DNA of 64,000 bases, taken from assembly GCA_029582265.1 (NCBI GenBank), contig CM055820.1, forward strand, positions 14,807,695-14,871,694, in the 5' to 3' direction. Positions within the stretch are counted from its first letter, which is position 1. Each line of letters begins with the position of its first letter. The translations under genes were made by a program, and so were the position numbers. The notes under the pieces are model-generated. The model made no database searches. It saw only the letters and a list, made by a program, of their open reading frames with translations, and was not told where the DNA came from. Shown here piece by piece: positions 45,551 to 56,335 of the stretch. The stretch comes from Zoroaster sp. YZ-2022 (taxonomy: Eukaryota > Echinodermata > Asteroidea > Forcipulatida > Zoroasteridae).

Positions 45551-46790
45551 ACATACACCTTTGTAACGGAACAAATTTTTGTTAAAAGTAAACACGACAA
45601 GTTTAACAAGAACATAACAATCAGGAACAAACATCGAAAGATATACACAGCTTCACAACAAAATTTAACAACTCTTTATCATTTGTGAATCTAAATGAAT
45701 AAAATTCTACTCTTCAGTCATCCACATCATGTTGATATCTATGAATATTGATTATTTCATGCATTATTGATTTTAGAAGCACAGGATTAGCTTTTAAAGT
45801 ACATTATCAATAACTGATTATTTTCAATAAATGATTATTCTCATTCTGCACAAAAAAGTAAATAATTGTTGATTCTCTGAAATATTGCAATATGCAAAGT
45901 GAACAAACTATACAACTGAGACAGATGAGAAAATAATAACAGCGAAACTTAACTTTGTTTCATATTAGCAATCAAATTCAATAACAAACAAATTAGGGTC
46001 ATGAAGTAGTATGTAATTCTAAATTGAAAAGAACAACATGTAAGGCAACTCAATATTACAATAAATCTTTATCATTTGTGAATCTAAATGAACAAAATTC
46101 TACTTTTCAGTCATCCAAATCATGTTGATTTTTTGTATGTATCATTGATATTAGAAGCACAAATAAAGCATTAGGGGTACATTATCATTTACTGTATTAT
46201 TCAAAAAGATGTACTTTGATAAATTAATTAAACAAAAGTGTTTTTTTGGAAAGAACAACATGTTAGGCAACTCAATATTACAACCACACTAACAAAAACA
46301 AGTAGCAGAAGAAATGATATTTGTTATGATAACATGTACAGGATAGGACTGCAATGAACAGAAGGTAATAACTAATTAGCTAGGTATGATAGGTTATGAT
46401 CAGTGGACTAGGACAAGGGATGGAGGAGTTCCTTTCCTAAGGGGCACCATCATTTGGAGAAATAACAGTGGGTGTTGTGCTGCAGATCAAGGTGTGATTT
46501 GACTCATTTCATGTGAAATAAACATTTGAGTATTCTTAAGATGGACACTAGTTGTGTAGCCAAAGGGAGGGGGTGGACGGGGGTAAGCAAAATAGTGTCT
46601 GTCAGTAAATTAACAGACTTGCTGACATAATTTGTTGGTTCAATTTTGTTTTGTGTCGAAATTTTACCCCAACAAAATGTTTCCCCCACCCTGACAATTC
46701 TGGCTACACCACTGATGGACACCATGTAACATGCCTGGAATTTCACAAAGGACATGGCCTCTGTTTCCTTGGTACCCCCTACAAATTACC
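45551..46790. other. Intron DNA with a local direct duplication
   Basis: TCATTTGTGAATCTAAATGA...TTCAGTCATCCA occurs at about 45680 and 46072. Otherwise no gene or known repeat was recognised. Confidence 0.5.
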
Positions 46791-46880
46791 TTACCCCTAC
46801 TATGTGGGGCTTACCCCTACAATGTGGGGCTTACCCCTACAATGTAGGGCTTACCCCTACAATGTAGGGCTTACCCCTAC
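46791..46880. repeat. 20-bp tandem repeat, 4.5 copies
   Basis: Unit TTACCCCTACAATGTGGGGC, with GTAGGGC variants. Confidence 0.92.
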
Positions 46881-48059
46881 AAGAAACCTAGTGTTGTACA
46901 GATGTGATATATGCTATAAATACGATCGTCTTCACCCCCATGCAAGTTAACGGTGATTATTTGGTGTAAGCCAAGTGGAAATGTTGCATAAAGAACACAT
47001 CATTCTCATGGAAATCACTGTTCTAATGGAATGGTGGATGTTCAAATTGAACAATTCCACAAGAACATTATGAATCATGCAGTTTATCTGATAGCACAAT
47101 TCTAATGCACAATTCATATTGGATCATTCCAATGGCAACAGTGAGTGTTCCTACTGGAACTGCTTTCAGAAGAACAGTCTAACCAGTATGACTTTTGAAA
47201 TGCTCTAAACAGTCAGTGTATATGTGGAACAGTCGGAGATTGTTACTGTAGTGCATGTGGTTTCAATAAAACTAGAATTAGTGATTCTCATTAGTGGATG
47301 GGAAAATCATGTCTTGGGAAAGAGGAATTGATTAGGAATGTTGGAAAAACTGAACACAAATTACAAGGCTGTAACTGATAGGCCGAAACAAAACAGGAGA
47401 ATGATCTATGCAATGGGTAATGAATATGCATAGATCTCATTAACCCTCCTACACATGGAGGCCACTCCGATCCACTAAATTCTGTTCTTGAGCAACCTTC
47501 AGTACATACATGTACAAGCCTGCTGTCCTTTCCAAGTAATCTTACAAAATCAACTGTGTGCCACCCAAGGCCACTGTAAATGTTTGAACATATTAGTATG
47601 GCCTGCAATGTATCAATGGGAGACCACTTTACCCTGTAATCTCAGTGGTGTGACAGTACACAGAAGGGTAACCATATGAGGCCACTTGCAACAGCTAATG
47701 GTTTGGAGTGGCCTGAGTGGGTTGTTTCAAAAATTGCACTGATTGTAGGAGGGTTAATATACATTAATACATATAACACATTTGACTAACCCCTCCCAGA
47801 ATATTCATAAGGTACATCATGGTGTGCAATTCAAGCAAGAAGTTTATGAAGCAAAAGAATAAACAAACACATAGAGAAATGGATTAGATTAACAGCTGAA
47901 GATGAACGATAAATTAATGCACATAAGAGAATGGAATGAAGGAAATGTTAAATGCCTGGTGAGAAGTAAATGTGTAATAGTAAGAGTAGATTAGGTAGAT
48001 TATTGAATGGTACTGAACAGCAAATACTTCTCTTAGGAGCACCCAGTGGCGATACAATC
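46881..48059. other. Intron DNA, nothing firmly recognised
   Basis: AT-rich. Between 46980 and 47200 there are loose repeats of GGAATGxTTC/GAACA motifs. No coding or RNA gene is supported. Confidence 0.45.
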
Positions 48060-48222
48060 TGAAAGGCTCCATCAAAATCTATAGAAAATGCTCTATATGG
48101 TGACATGAAAATTCGTCCCTCAAACTGGTCCCTGGGGTCAGTTTTTTACTTTTTCATGGCCGTTACACATTATGGTAAATGCCGAGAAGTTTGGAGGTTT
48201 GCCAGAGCGGGTCACATATAAT
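48060..48222. mobile_element. Partial MITE with TTGCCAGAGCGGGTCACATA end
   Basis: The right terminus TTGCCAGAGCGGGTCACATA and the interior (CCCTGGGGTCAG, TTATGGTAAATGCCGAG) match, inverted, the full element at 62208-62463. The other terminus is missing. Confidence 0.65.
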
Positions 48223-48571
48223 TCTTCCTCATTAGCGACCTCCGTTTTGAGCATTCCAGGCAAGCTCTTTAAGATTTAGCTGAAATCTTCACAGGTCCAG
48301 CTTTGACTTCTGCCTAAACTCATAAATCAATCTGTCTTGTGATTCTATGCCTTTGTATAAGAGATCACGTTTGATCAGTGGCATGTGACTAGGCTGTTTT
48401 ATCACAGCCTATAGAAGCAAGTAATGTACACATGTACATGATCAAATGCCTGCTATATTCAGCTTGGTAAGTCAAATAATCTAATAATCACCAAAAATGT
48501 TAAAAATGCATTTATAATGTCTGTACCACATGGTGAATGGAATACTGTTGCTATTCAATAATCTTGTTTAA

Positions 48572-48875
48572 CCCTAACCCCCTAGGTATTCTGGCTAGGA
48601 ACCTTCCTGAACCCTAACCCCCTATAGGTATTCTGGCTAGGAACCTTCCTGAATCCTCCAAAATCCATCAGTGCACTTTTGGAAACCTGCCAGTATCTTC
48701 AAAATGCACCATGCATTTTCATTGATCTTTCATATTCAGCACTTATGGCCTGTACTTCTTGCCAGGTAGTAATTTTGCCCCATTTGAAGAGGTGAAAGTA
48801 CCAGTTTCCAACAGTGCTGAATTTTTCCAATAAAGTCCCCCTTGGAGGATTTTGATGGATTTGGGGTGGTTAGGG
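48572..48875. mobile_element. TTAA-type MITE with duplicated left end
   Basis: TTAA at 48568-48571 and 48876-48879 bounds CCCTAACCCCCTAGG...GGTTAGGG. The left terminal ~40 bp (CCCTAACCCCCTAGGTATTC) are tandemly duplicated. Same family as 54270 and, by termini, 3-84. Confidence 0.85.
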
Positions 48876-49270
48876 TTAAATTAATCTACTCTTGATTATA
48901 GTAATGGTCATTTACTATATCAATGAATTATGTTTGAATGAGGCACATAGCTCTTGTGAATGATATGCAAAATCATCAAACCTGTTGCTAGTTAAAATTG
49001 TGATACAAAACTGTCATGTAAACATAATTTGTATCATAAAGAGCCATCTAGAAAATAACCCACAGGTTAAACTTTAAACTTGAAAGATTTCTACACCTTT
49101 TATGATATAGTTCAATAAATTTTCTATGATAACTGTTCCATGAACAGATGTAAGAATTTCACAACTGTTCCATGAACAAATAGAAGAATTCCATGACTTT
49201 TTCCTAAAACCAATTTGGCAACTAAATGATTTCCTGTGTAACATGATATGATAAGCAAATATCAACTTAA

Positions 49271-49494
49271 AGGACAATATTGTCATGATCAACAGGGCAT
49301 GGAATCGGAGTGCTAGTATTAGATTAACTCAGTGACTGAAAAAATACCCCACATGATAAGGTCATATTACCATTACCGCTGCATAAATGAGCTGGTAATT
49401 TTCAGTCACTGTATTCATCTTGAACTAGGACACCAATTCCATGCCCTGTTGAAAGTTTGCTCTGATCGTGACAATACTGTCCCTTTAATGGTTA
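49271..49494. mobile_element. TTAA-type MITE, AGGGACAATA family, copy 1
   Basis: TTAA at 49267-49270 and 49495-49498. Ends AGGACAATATTG and CAATACTGTCCCT. Inner inverted CAACAGGGCATGGAAT / ATTCCATGCCCTGTTG. A second copy, inverted, lies at 59153. Confidence 0.85.
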
Positions 49495-49540
49495 ACAGTG
49501 TATTTCAGCAATCTTCACTTGATCACTTTCACAAAACGTT

Positions 49541-50695
49541 AAAGGGAAGGTACAACATTGGTAATGTTGACAAAACTGCTTCCACGAGTATGCTTACTCT
49601 CTTTGAATCAAGATATCCATTGAAGGGAAGGTACAACATTGGTAATCTTGGCAAAACTGCTTCCACGAGTATGCTTACTCTCTTTAAATCAAGATATACA
49701 TAAGGGAAGGTACAACATCGGTGATGTTGACAAAACTGCTTCCACGAGATGCTTACTCTCTTTGAATCAAGATATACATTGAAGGGAAGGTACAACATCG
49801 GTGATGTTGGCAAAACTGCTTCCACGAGATGCTTACTCTCTTTGAATCAAGATATACATAAGGGAAGGTACAACATCGGTCATGTTGGCAAAACTGCTTC
49901 CACGAGATGCTTACTCTCTTTGAATCAAGATATACATTGAAGGGAAGGTACAACATCGGTGATGTTGGCAAAACTGCTTCCACGAGTATGCTTACTCTCT
50001 TTGAATCAAGATATACATTGAAGGGAAGGTACAACATCGGTGATGTTCGCAAAACTGCTTCGAGGAGTATGCTTACTCTCTTTGAATCAAGATATACATA
50101 AGGGAAGGTACAACATCGGTCATGATGGCAAAACTGCTTCTATGAGTATGCTTACTCTCTTTGAATCAAGATATACATTGAAGGGAAAGTACAACATCGG
50201 TCATGTTGGCAAAACTGCTTCGAGGAGTATGCTTAATCTCTTTGAATCAAGATATACATTGAAGGAAGGTACAACATTGGTAATGTTGGCAAAACTGCTT
50301 CTATGAGTATGCTTACTCTCTTTGAATCAATATATACATTGAAGGGAAGGTACAACATCGGTCATGTTGGCAAAACTGCTTCCACGAGTATGCTTACTCT
50401 CTTTGAATCAAGATATACATTGAAGGGAAGGTACGTATAACATTGGTCATGTTGACAAAACTGCTTCTATGAGTATGCTTACTCTCCTTGAATCAAGATA
50501 TATACATTGAAGGGAAGGTACAACATTGGTAATGTTGACAAAACTGCTTCCATGAGTATGCTTACTCTCTTCGAATCAAGATATACATTGAAGGGAAGGT
50601 ATAACATCAGTGATGTTCGTAAAACTGCTTCGAGGAGTATGCTTACTCTCTTTGAATCAAGATATACGTTGAAGGGAAGGTACAGCATCGGTAAC
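49541..50695. repeat. 81-bp minisatellite, about 15 copies
   Basis: Unit GAAGGGAAGGTACAACATCG, ATGTTGGCAAAACTGCTTCC, GAGTATGCTTACTCTCTTTG and AATCAAGATATACATT. The 81-bp period equals 27 codons and both strands stay open over long stretches. Some units are shortened by 3 bp (no TTG) or lack a T. Outlying units occur at 44896 and 51235. Confidence 0.93.
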
Positions 50696-51234
50696 ATAAT
50701 AAAATTCTTTAAAAATACTAAAATGAGTAAAATGTAATGAAAAAAGAAAAATACATTAAATACAATGTTCACCAAAAGACAATATTCAAAAATGGAGATT
50801 TTACCATCTGTGAACCCTCAAAACTTATAGCCTCAAAACTTATATCTGTGAACCCTGTTTACCAGTAAGCAAATATTTAGCAATAAAGAAAAGAAAAGAA
50901 GTAATGAAAGATACCAAGTTTAAGTTTGAAAATAGTTGTGAATGGTGATTGAAAAGTTGACAGAAAAATGTACTATGAAACCATTTATTGACCAATCGAT
51001 AACCACTATCCAGCAAATTTGAATCCTTCAAGCTGATTGGCCAATAGCTTGGCATGAACAGACATGAATGTACAGATGTTCAGTAATGTGATACTGTTTA
51101 ATATACCGGTATATTTTTTGAAAATTAAGTAATTTGAATGTTCAGGTTTATCATTTTGATGAGTGAAATCATTTGAAATTCACAAAAGTGTAAAGGGCTT
51201 TAAGAAAATCCAAGTTTACTGGATAAAAAACCAG

Positions 51235-51468
51235 GAAGGGAAGGTACAACATTGGTCATATTGGCTAAACTGCTTCTACGAGTACGCTTATTCTCTTTGA
51301 ATCAAGATATAAATTGAAGGGAAGGTTGAGCATTGGTCATGTTGGCTAAACTGCTTCTACGAGTACGTTTACTCTCTTTGAATCATGATATACATTGAAG
51401 GGAAGGTACAGCATTGGTCATGTTGGCAAAACTGCTTCTATGAGTATGCTTACTCTCTTTGAATCTGC
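51235..51468. repeat. Outlying units of the 81-bp minisatellite
   Basis: Three units (CTGCTTCTACGAGTACGCTT and similar) follow the duplicated segment, separated from the main array. Confidence 0.85.
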
Positions 51469-51833
51469 TTATTATGTTATGTAGTTCACAAGAAAATAGT
51501 AAAAATGGATTCAGATTGTTTGTATTCATTATATTATGTAGAATTCAGAAAAAAAAACTTTTTCCTACTCGACTTTGAAATTATTATTGAAATGATAACA
51601 CCTCAGTCAAAATCATTTCTAATGAAGATTAATACCATCATCAGCTTTACAAAAAGTAAGTTTTACATTGACATTTTACCATTTGGTTCTTTGTTTAATT
51701 ACCAATCCTATACTGTACCGTTATAATAGGAGTTTACGGTAAAACTATTTCAAGAATTTTAGGCAGTAATACTTGATAACATAATCCTGCAATGATCTCT
51801 TGCAAGAGATGTCAAGAAAGAAGATATCGTCAT

Positions 51834-52153
51834 GTGCCCGGAAGAAGGTCGTAAGGCTCTACGACCTTCTTCCGGGCACACAAAGTACAACTTTTTGTCC
51901 CAGCAGAAAGTCGTAAGCAATAAAATGGCTCCTTTGAAAAAAAGTAGGGCATAACTGTTATATATTTGTTGCTAGAATTACTCCCAAGACATGTTTTTCC
52001 ATTCCCATGCGGAATTTAACTTTCCTACAATGAATTATAAATGGCAGAAAAACGACCAAACTTTCACACTCAGTTTTCTTGAAACACAATTTTGCACATT
52101 AATTGCTTACAACAGTTTGCCGGTCACACTTTCGTTACATCCTTCTTCCGGGC
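51834..52153. mobile_element. MITE-like insert with a perfect 20-bp hairpin end
   Basis: GTGCCCGGAAGAAGGTCGTA (51834-51853) is followed after six bases by its exact complement (51860-51879). A third, inverted, near-copy of the arm (CCTTCTTCCGGGCAC) lies at 52139-52153. This suggests an inverted-repeat element of ~320 bp with a duplicated terminus. No gene inside. Confidence 0.65.
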
Positions 52154-52240
52154 ACACAACAATATATCAGTTTATGACTCCCTGGATATGTCATAGGAAC
52201 ATAAAACAAATAATCAGAATAATTAGTAAAGAGTACTTAC

Positions 52241-52324
52241 GTTTACTTCTGAAATAATGATATCTATGATGCTACCCACGACAATCACAAAATCAAATGA
52301 GTTCCATAAATCTCTAAAATAATT
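52241..52324 (-). CDS. CaV1: CaV1 exon 11: IVS3
   Basis: [20 protein letters not shown] then DIIISEVN, 84 nt, phase 0/0. In vertebrate CaV1 genes this position is a pair of mutually exclusive 84-nt exons. I saw only one copy here. Acceptor CTTGCAG, donor AAC|GTAAGT. The following intron is 9.2 kb. Confidence 0.95.
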
Positions 52325-52803
52325 CTGCAAGAAAAAGAAAACATGAGGTTAAAGTTCACAACCCTAATAAACAAAGATTTTTCCAAATTGACTTATTGTG
52401 AAATCCTTATGCAAACATATGGGAAATCTTCATAAACATTAATGTGACCTTTGGTATAATTCGGTTGGGTCATTGACAGATATGGAACGGTGACAAGTTC
52501 TATCATCTGTTGTTTTATACTGAAATGATATGAAGATGAAAACATGTTAATTATACCGGTCTGGATTTGGTCACTGTCCCTGCCTTCACTAACAACTAGG
52601 TTAACACTTAGACTCATATCAAGATGTCTGGAAGCAAAATATGTTTTCACTTGAATTTGTGTATATACAGCATGATGTAAATACAGGTGTACATTTGGGG
52701 GTGGGAGCAACTTTATGTAAATATGTGATTACTTATTGTTATTTGAAAGGTTTTATACTTTTGTTTGGTTGGTTCACAAGGAGTGATCTGATCCCGGACT
52801 CAC

Positions 52804-52914
52804 CTTTGGCTTGAAGGCAATTATCTTGAGTATACATTCCACTAAGAATATGGCGGTGAATATAATGTTGACTTTATCTAGCACTTCAGTATATATTTCT
52901 GACTGATTGTAGTA
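52804..52914 (-). CDS. CaV1: CaV1 exon 10: IVS2
   Basis: YYNQSEIYTEVLDKVNIIF then TAIFLVECILKIIAFKPK. 111 nt, which equals the vertebrate CACNA1C counterpart as I recall it. Phase 0/0. Acceptor GTGCAG after a T-run, donor AAG|GTGAGT. Confidence 0.95.
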
Positions 52915-53164
52915 CTGCACAAAAAAAATCACAATTCATATTTCAAACTTAATATCAACAAGTTAAATTCTTTAGAATTTGTGTAAAATACTACTATTTG
53001 AGTATTAAATATTACTACTCAAAAGAGATTTTGTTTTCACATGGTGTCACCGCAAACAGTCTTGACTTAAAAATGAATTAATTATGAACTTCTTTCTTAT
53101 CTTCATTCTTAAGATTCATTTTGAGAGATGAGAAATAAAGTTAGAATTCTTGATTATAGCTTAC

Positions 53165-53323
53165 CTTCATGGCTAGGACAATGGTGTTGAGCATGATAAG
53201 TACAAAAATCAAATATTCGAACATTCTTGAAGTCACTATTTTCCACACTTTCAACTGCTTTGAATTCTTTGGAATGTACTTGCGGATTGGCTTGGCTTTC
53301 AGAGCAAATTCTAGGCACTGACG
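53165..53323 (-). CDS. CaV1: CaV1 exon 9: III-IV linker and IVS1
   Basis: [20 protein letters not shown] then [20 protein letters not shown] and LNTIVLAMK. 53 codons, phase 0/0. The linker matches the conserved CaV1 segment, and IVS1 follows without a gap. Acceptor GACAG, donor AAG|GTAAGC. Confidence 0.96.
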
Positions 53324-53399
53324 CTGTCAATCAAATATTAAATAAACATCAATGCATAAGAATTAACGCTATGTTTTTGTCTTAAATCTTTAACATATG

Positions 53400-53625
53400 G
53401 GGGGGGGGGAATATTTATGAATTTATATTAATATACATAAGCATTGGCAAACCAAATACATGTATTTAGTTTGATAATTTCTATTTTAATCGATGTTATT
53501 AAAACTAAGAACTTGAACTGTCTGTGGATTGTCTATGATCAACGATAGTGGTCTTTAAATAAAGCTATGTATGTATGTTTATATAAGCTTGTACCCCCCC
53601 CCATAAAAATAAATAAATAGATTGA

Positions 53626-53657
<32 letters not shown>

Positions 53658-53670
53658 AAATAAATACAAG
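53400..53670. repeat. Poly-G and (AAAT)n low-complexity DNA
   Basis: A GGGGGGGGGG run at about 53400 and an (AAAT)n array at about 53605-53668, within the intron between exons 8 and 9. Confidence 0.85.
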
Positions 53671-53808
53671 TAAATATACTCATATATAAAGTACACCACA
53701 TGGCATAAAACAGGGAACCAATTGCATAGCTTCATCAAATGGGTCACAAGTATCGAGTGGTCAGTCAAGACCTAAATGACGATGACGACAATGATGACAA
53801 TGAAGTAC

Positions 53809-54010
53809 CTGATTCTTGTCCAGCTCACAATTCTTGAACTCTTGCTCTCCTTCATTCTGAAAGGTGACAATGACGAAACCAACGAAGATATTGACCATGA
53901 AGAATGCGATGACAATGATGTAGATAAAGAAAAAGATGGCCACGCCTAGTTGGTTGTTTCTGATTGGACCTCTACCTGGTTTACTGGCATCTATTGCTAC
54001 ATATAATAAC
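53809..54010 (-). CDS. CaV1: CaV1 exon 8: IIIS6 and start of III-IV linker
   Basis: [20 protein letters not shown], then [15 protein letters not shown] and [11 protein letters not shown], then [20 protein letters not shown]6 is nearly invariant in L-type channels. Tyr and the first Met of the dihydropyridine site are kept, and the second Met is Val. Phase 2 in, 0 out (CAG|GTACTT). Confidence 0.97.
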
Positions 54011-54269
54011 CTATAATGGATATGGAGAAAGAATAATCAGTGTTAATTAACTCAGAATATTTGAAGAATCTACAAGAATTGAATGGTATTAAACTGGTGT
54101 TGGCCACATAATGTTAGCCAGAGGGGTTTCTGGGTATCTTTTACTTCTTGTAAATTCCACATAATAATTCCTGTTTTGTGTATAAAAAAAAAATTAAAAA
54201 AAAAAGAGCTTCAGGAAAATAATTTCTCAGGGTGATTGATACCAACTTTACACAAAGTAACTTCATTAA

Positions 54270-54735
54270 CCCTAACCCCTAGATATTCTGGCTAGGAACC
54301 TCCAGTGCACTTTTGGAAACATGCCCGTTTCTTCAAAATACACCATGCATTTTCATTGATCTTTCATATTCAGCACTTATGGCCTGTACTTCTTGCCAGG
54401 TAGTAATTTTGCCCCATTCAGAAAAGTGAAAATACCAGTTTCCAACAGTGCTGAATTTTTCCCAAAAAGTGCCCCTTGGAGGATTTTGATGGATTTGGGG
54501 TCGTCGTCGTCGTCATCGTCGTCGTCATCATCATCATCATCATTGGTAGCCTGTTGTGTCCCACTGCTGGGCGAAGGCCTCTACACGCCGCTTCCATTCA
54601 TCTCTATCCCTTGCATGCCTCGTCCATCCAGGTGTCCCCAGTGCCTCAGCAATTTCGTCCAGCCATCTTGCCCTTGGTCTGCCTTGTTTTCTTTTATCAT
54701 AGAGTGGTTGCCATTCAGTTGTGGGGTGGTTAGGG
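54270..54735. mobile_element. TTAA-type MITE carrying an RTE fragment
   Basis: TTAA at 54266-54269 and 54736-54739, ends CCCTAACCCC and GGTTAGGG. It matches 48572-48875 except for the insert at 54501-54720. The shared interior includes GCCTGTACTTCTTGCCAGG. Confidence 0.87.
54501..54720 (-). mobile_element. RTE-clade LINE 3' end fragment
   Basis: On the minus strand: KRKQGRPRARWLDEIAE, then ARDRDEWKRRVEAFAQQW, a stop at 54540, and directly a (TGA)n/(CGA)n simple tail. GRPxxRW...ARDRxxW...QQW before the stop is the usual C-terminus of RTE-type ORF proteins. It is 5' truncated to about 60 codons, inserted in the TTAA MITE. Confidence 0.8.
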
Positions 54736-54857
54736 TTAATTTGATAACCTGATATTAACCAAAGTAGTTCCTTCACTTTGAGTTTCACCATTACTGATAT
54801 ACTGATATATGAAACAGGCAACAATGAGTGAATAAAAAGAAATGTCTAGATACTTAC

Positions 54858-55004
54858 TTTGGCCATCCTTCAAATGTTGAGATGGTGAAGAGAGCTAACA
54901 TACCGCTAGCCACGTTATTGAAGTTAAACTCAAACAAATTCCACTCTCTATCTTCTACAATGGGATGTAAGTAGTCACCATCCTTGTACACAATGAATTG
55001 ACCT
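54858..55004 (-). CDS. CaV1: CaV1 exon 7: domain III P-loop
   Basis: [14 protein letters not shown] then [18 protein letters not shown] and [12 protein letters not shown]. The Glu of TFEGWP is the domain III member of the EEEE selectivity ring. The acceptor ATAAAG|A is weak (no pyrimidine tract visible), but the only frame that fits starts there. Donor AA|GTAAGT. Confidence 0.95.
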
Positions 55005-55280
55005 CTTTATAAAGAAAATAATAATAATAATAATTAAATATGTACGAGTAAGGTTTGCAGTAGCACAATCTCACTTTGGCATTGAGAAGAATCGATTCCA
55101 ACCTGGAATTGAACAAAGCAGGGGGGAAGCTGATTTGTTGACTGACTTAACCAAAAACAAAACAAGAAATAATGAAGCACCCCCTCCGCCTGTTAGTGAT
55201 TTTAATGATGTTCATATCTTTACTTTTAAACACCTTGTTATCAGAAGTGTAGAGAGTCTGTATAAATATAAACTTTAAGT

Positions 55281-55614
55281 GCATCGTGCATTGGATTTTT
55301 GTTCAGATGGCCGAGTCGTCAGAATGTGGGTTCGAATCCCAACCACGACCATGGTGCTTGTGTCCTTGAGCAAGACACTTTACCATAATTGCTTCTCTCC
55401 ACCCGGGAGTAAATGGGAACCTGTGAGGGCAGAGTTGGTTGTTTTGTTTGATTAGCCCTATGTGCCGAAACGGCAGCAATTGAGCTGTATACTCCCCAGG
55501 GAGCTGAGATGGTTTCAGGAATGATTTATGCGCCTGATGAGCAGGGGTAATAATGTACAGCACTGTGATACCTCGTGTAAGAACGCTTTAAAAATGCCTT
55601 CATTATTATTATTT
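55281..55614 (+). mobile_element. tRNA-derived SINE, copy 2 with different tail
   Basis: Head with B box GGGTTCGAATCCC; body TTTACCATAATTGCTTCTCT and CCCAGGGAGCTGAGATGGTT as in the other copies. The tail after GCAGGGGTAATAATG is GATACCTCGTG...AACGCTTTAAAAATGCC plus (ATT)n instead of the GCGCCTTGAGC tail. It lies in the intron between exons 6 and 7, opposite to the gene. Confidence 0.85.
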
Positions 55615-55764
55615 TGCAGAGTCTGAGTAATTCAGCAAGCCCCAAAAGAATAGGTGTTTCTGTTTTGCATGTGTTATTTATTTATTTATATATTTTGGCT
55701 GACTAAGGCTCTAAATGCAGAATGAGAATAACAGTAGGGGTGGGGTATCAATAATTTGGCTTAC

Positions 55765-55925
55765 TGGCATTCTTCCTGCGTCATTTTCGAACTGTCGGTG
55801 CAAGATGAAAACTTTCCGTTAAACAGCTGAACTCCGATACAAGCGAACATGAAGACTAGAAGGAACATTACCATCATAATGTTACCAATCGTCTTGATGG
55901 CAACAAAAACACACTGAACCACATG
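55765..55925 (-). CDS. CaV1: CaV1 exon 6: III S4-S5 linker and S5
   Basis: [20 protein letters not shown], then [15 protein letters not shown] and [18 protein letters not shown]. The S4-S5 linker and pore entry match CaV1 closely. Within S5, MFLLV replaces the vertebrate L-type TTLLQ. The Thr and Gln there are known dihydropyridine contacts. Donor CA|GTAAGC, phase 2. Confidence 0.96.
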
Positions 55926-56070
55926 CTGTATATAAAGACAAACAAATTGATCAAAGATTCATCAATTTTCTCAATGGAAAGCCTTTGAAAGACTCTGATA
56001 GTGTCAAACATAAGGACACTTATTACTACTTGTTTCCTGATTTTCTTCACAAAACTATGTTTTTTCTGTT

Positions 56071-56335
56071 AACCTTTAGACCCTTTGCTCCGTTTGTGTG
56101 AACGTTTTGCAGTGATTATGGTAAAGTACTAACCTTTAGACCCTTTGCTCCGTTTGTGTGAACGTTTTGCAGTGATTATGGTAAAGTACTAACCTTTAGA
56201 CCCTTTGCTCTGTTTGTGTGAACGTTTTGCAGTGATTATGGTAAAGTACTAACCTTTAGACCCTTTGCTCTGTTTGTGTGAACGTTTTGCAGTGATTATG
56301 GTAAAGTACTAACCTTTAGACCCTTTGCTCTGTTT
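56071..56335. repeat. 60-bp tandem repeat containing exon 5 donor
   Basis: Units start at 56071, 56131, 56191 and 56251, and the partial fifth (56311-56335) is the exon 5 end itself. Each unit has AACCTTTAGACCCTTTGCTC, i.e. the last codons AKGLK and a GT donor on the minus strand. Reading on from the true donor meets TAA within the first unit. Confidence 0.95.

Noticed and set aside
49332..50775. Repeat-protein frames over the 81-bp array
   Set aside because: They follow from a period divisible by three and occur on both strands; no start context, splice signals or conservation.
52241..52324. A missing IVS3-S4 linker exon between 52241 and 43021
   Set aside because: Exons 11 and 12 join in phase 0 and give a contiguous IVS3-S4; the vertebrate linker exon is optional.
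53028..53068. Another full Penelope-like copy
   Set aside because: Only about 40 bp (CACATGGTGTCACCGCAAAC) match; too short to annotate as an element.
55290..55360. tRNA gene (A and B boxes)
   Set aside because: The box-containing head continues into a SINE body and (ATT)n tail shared by three copies; no complete cloverleaf was drawn.
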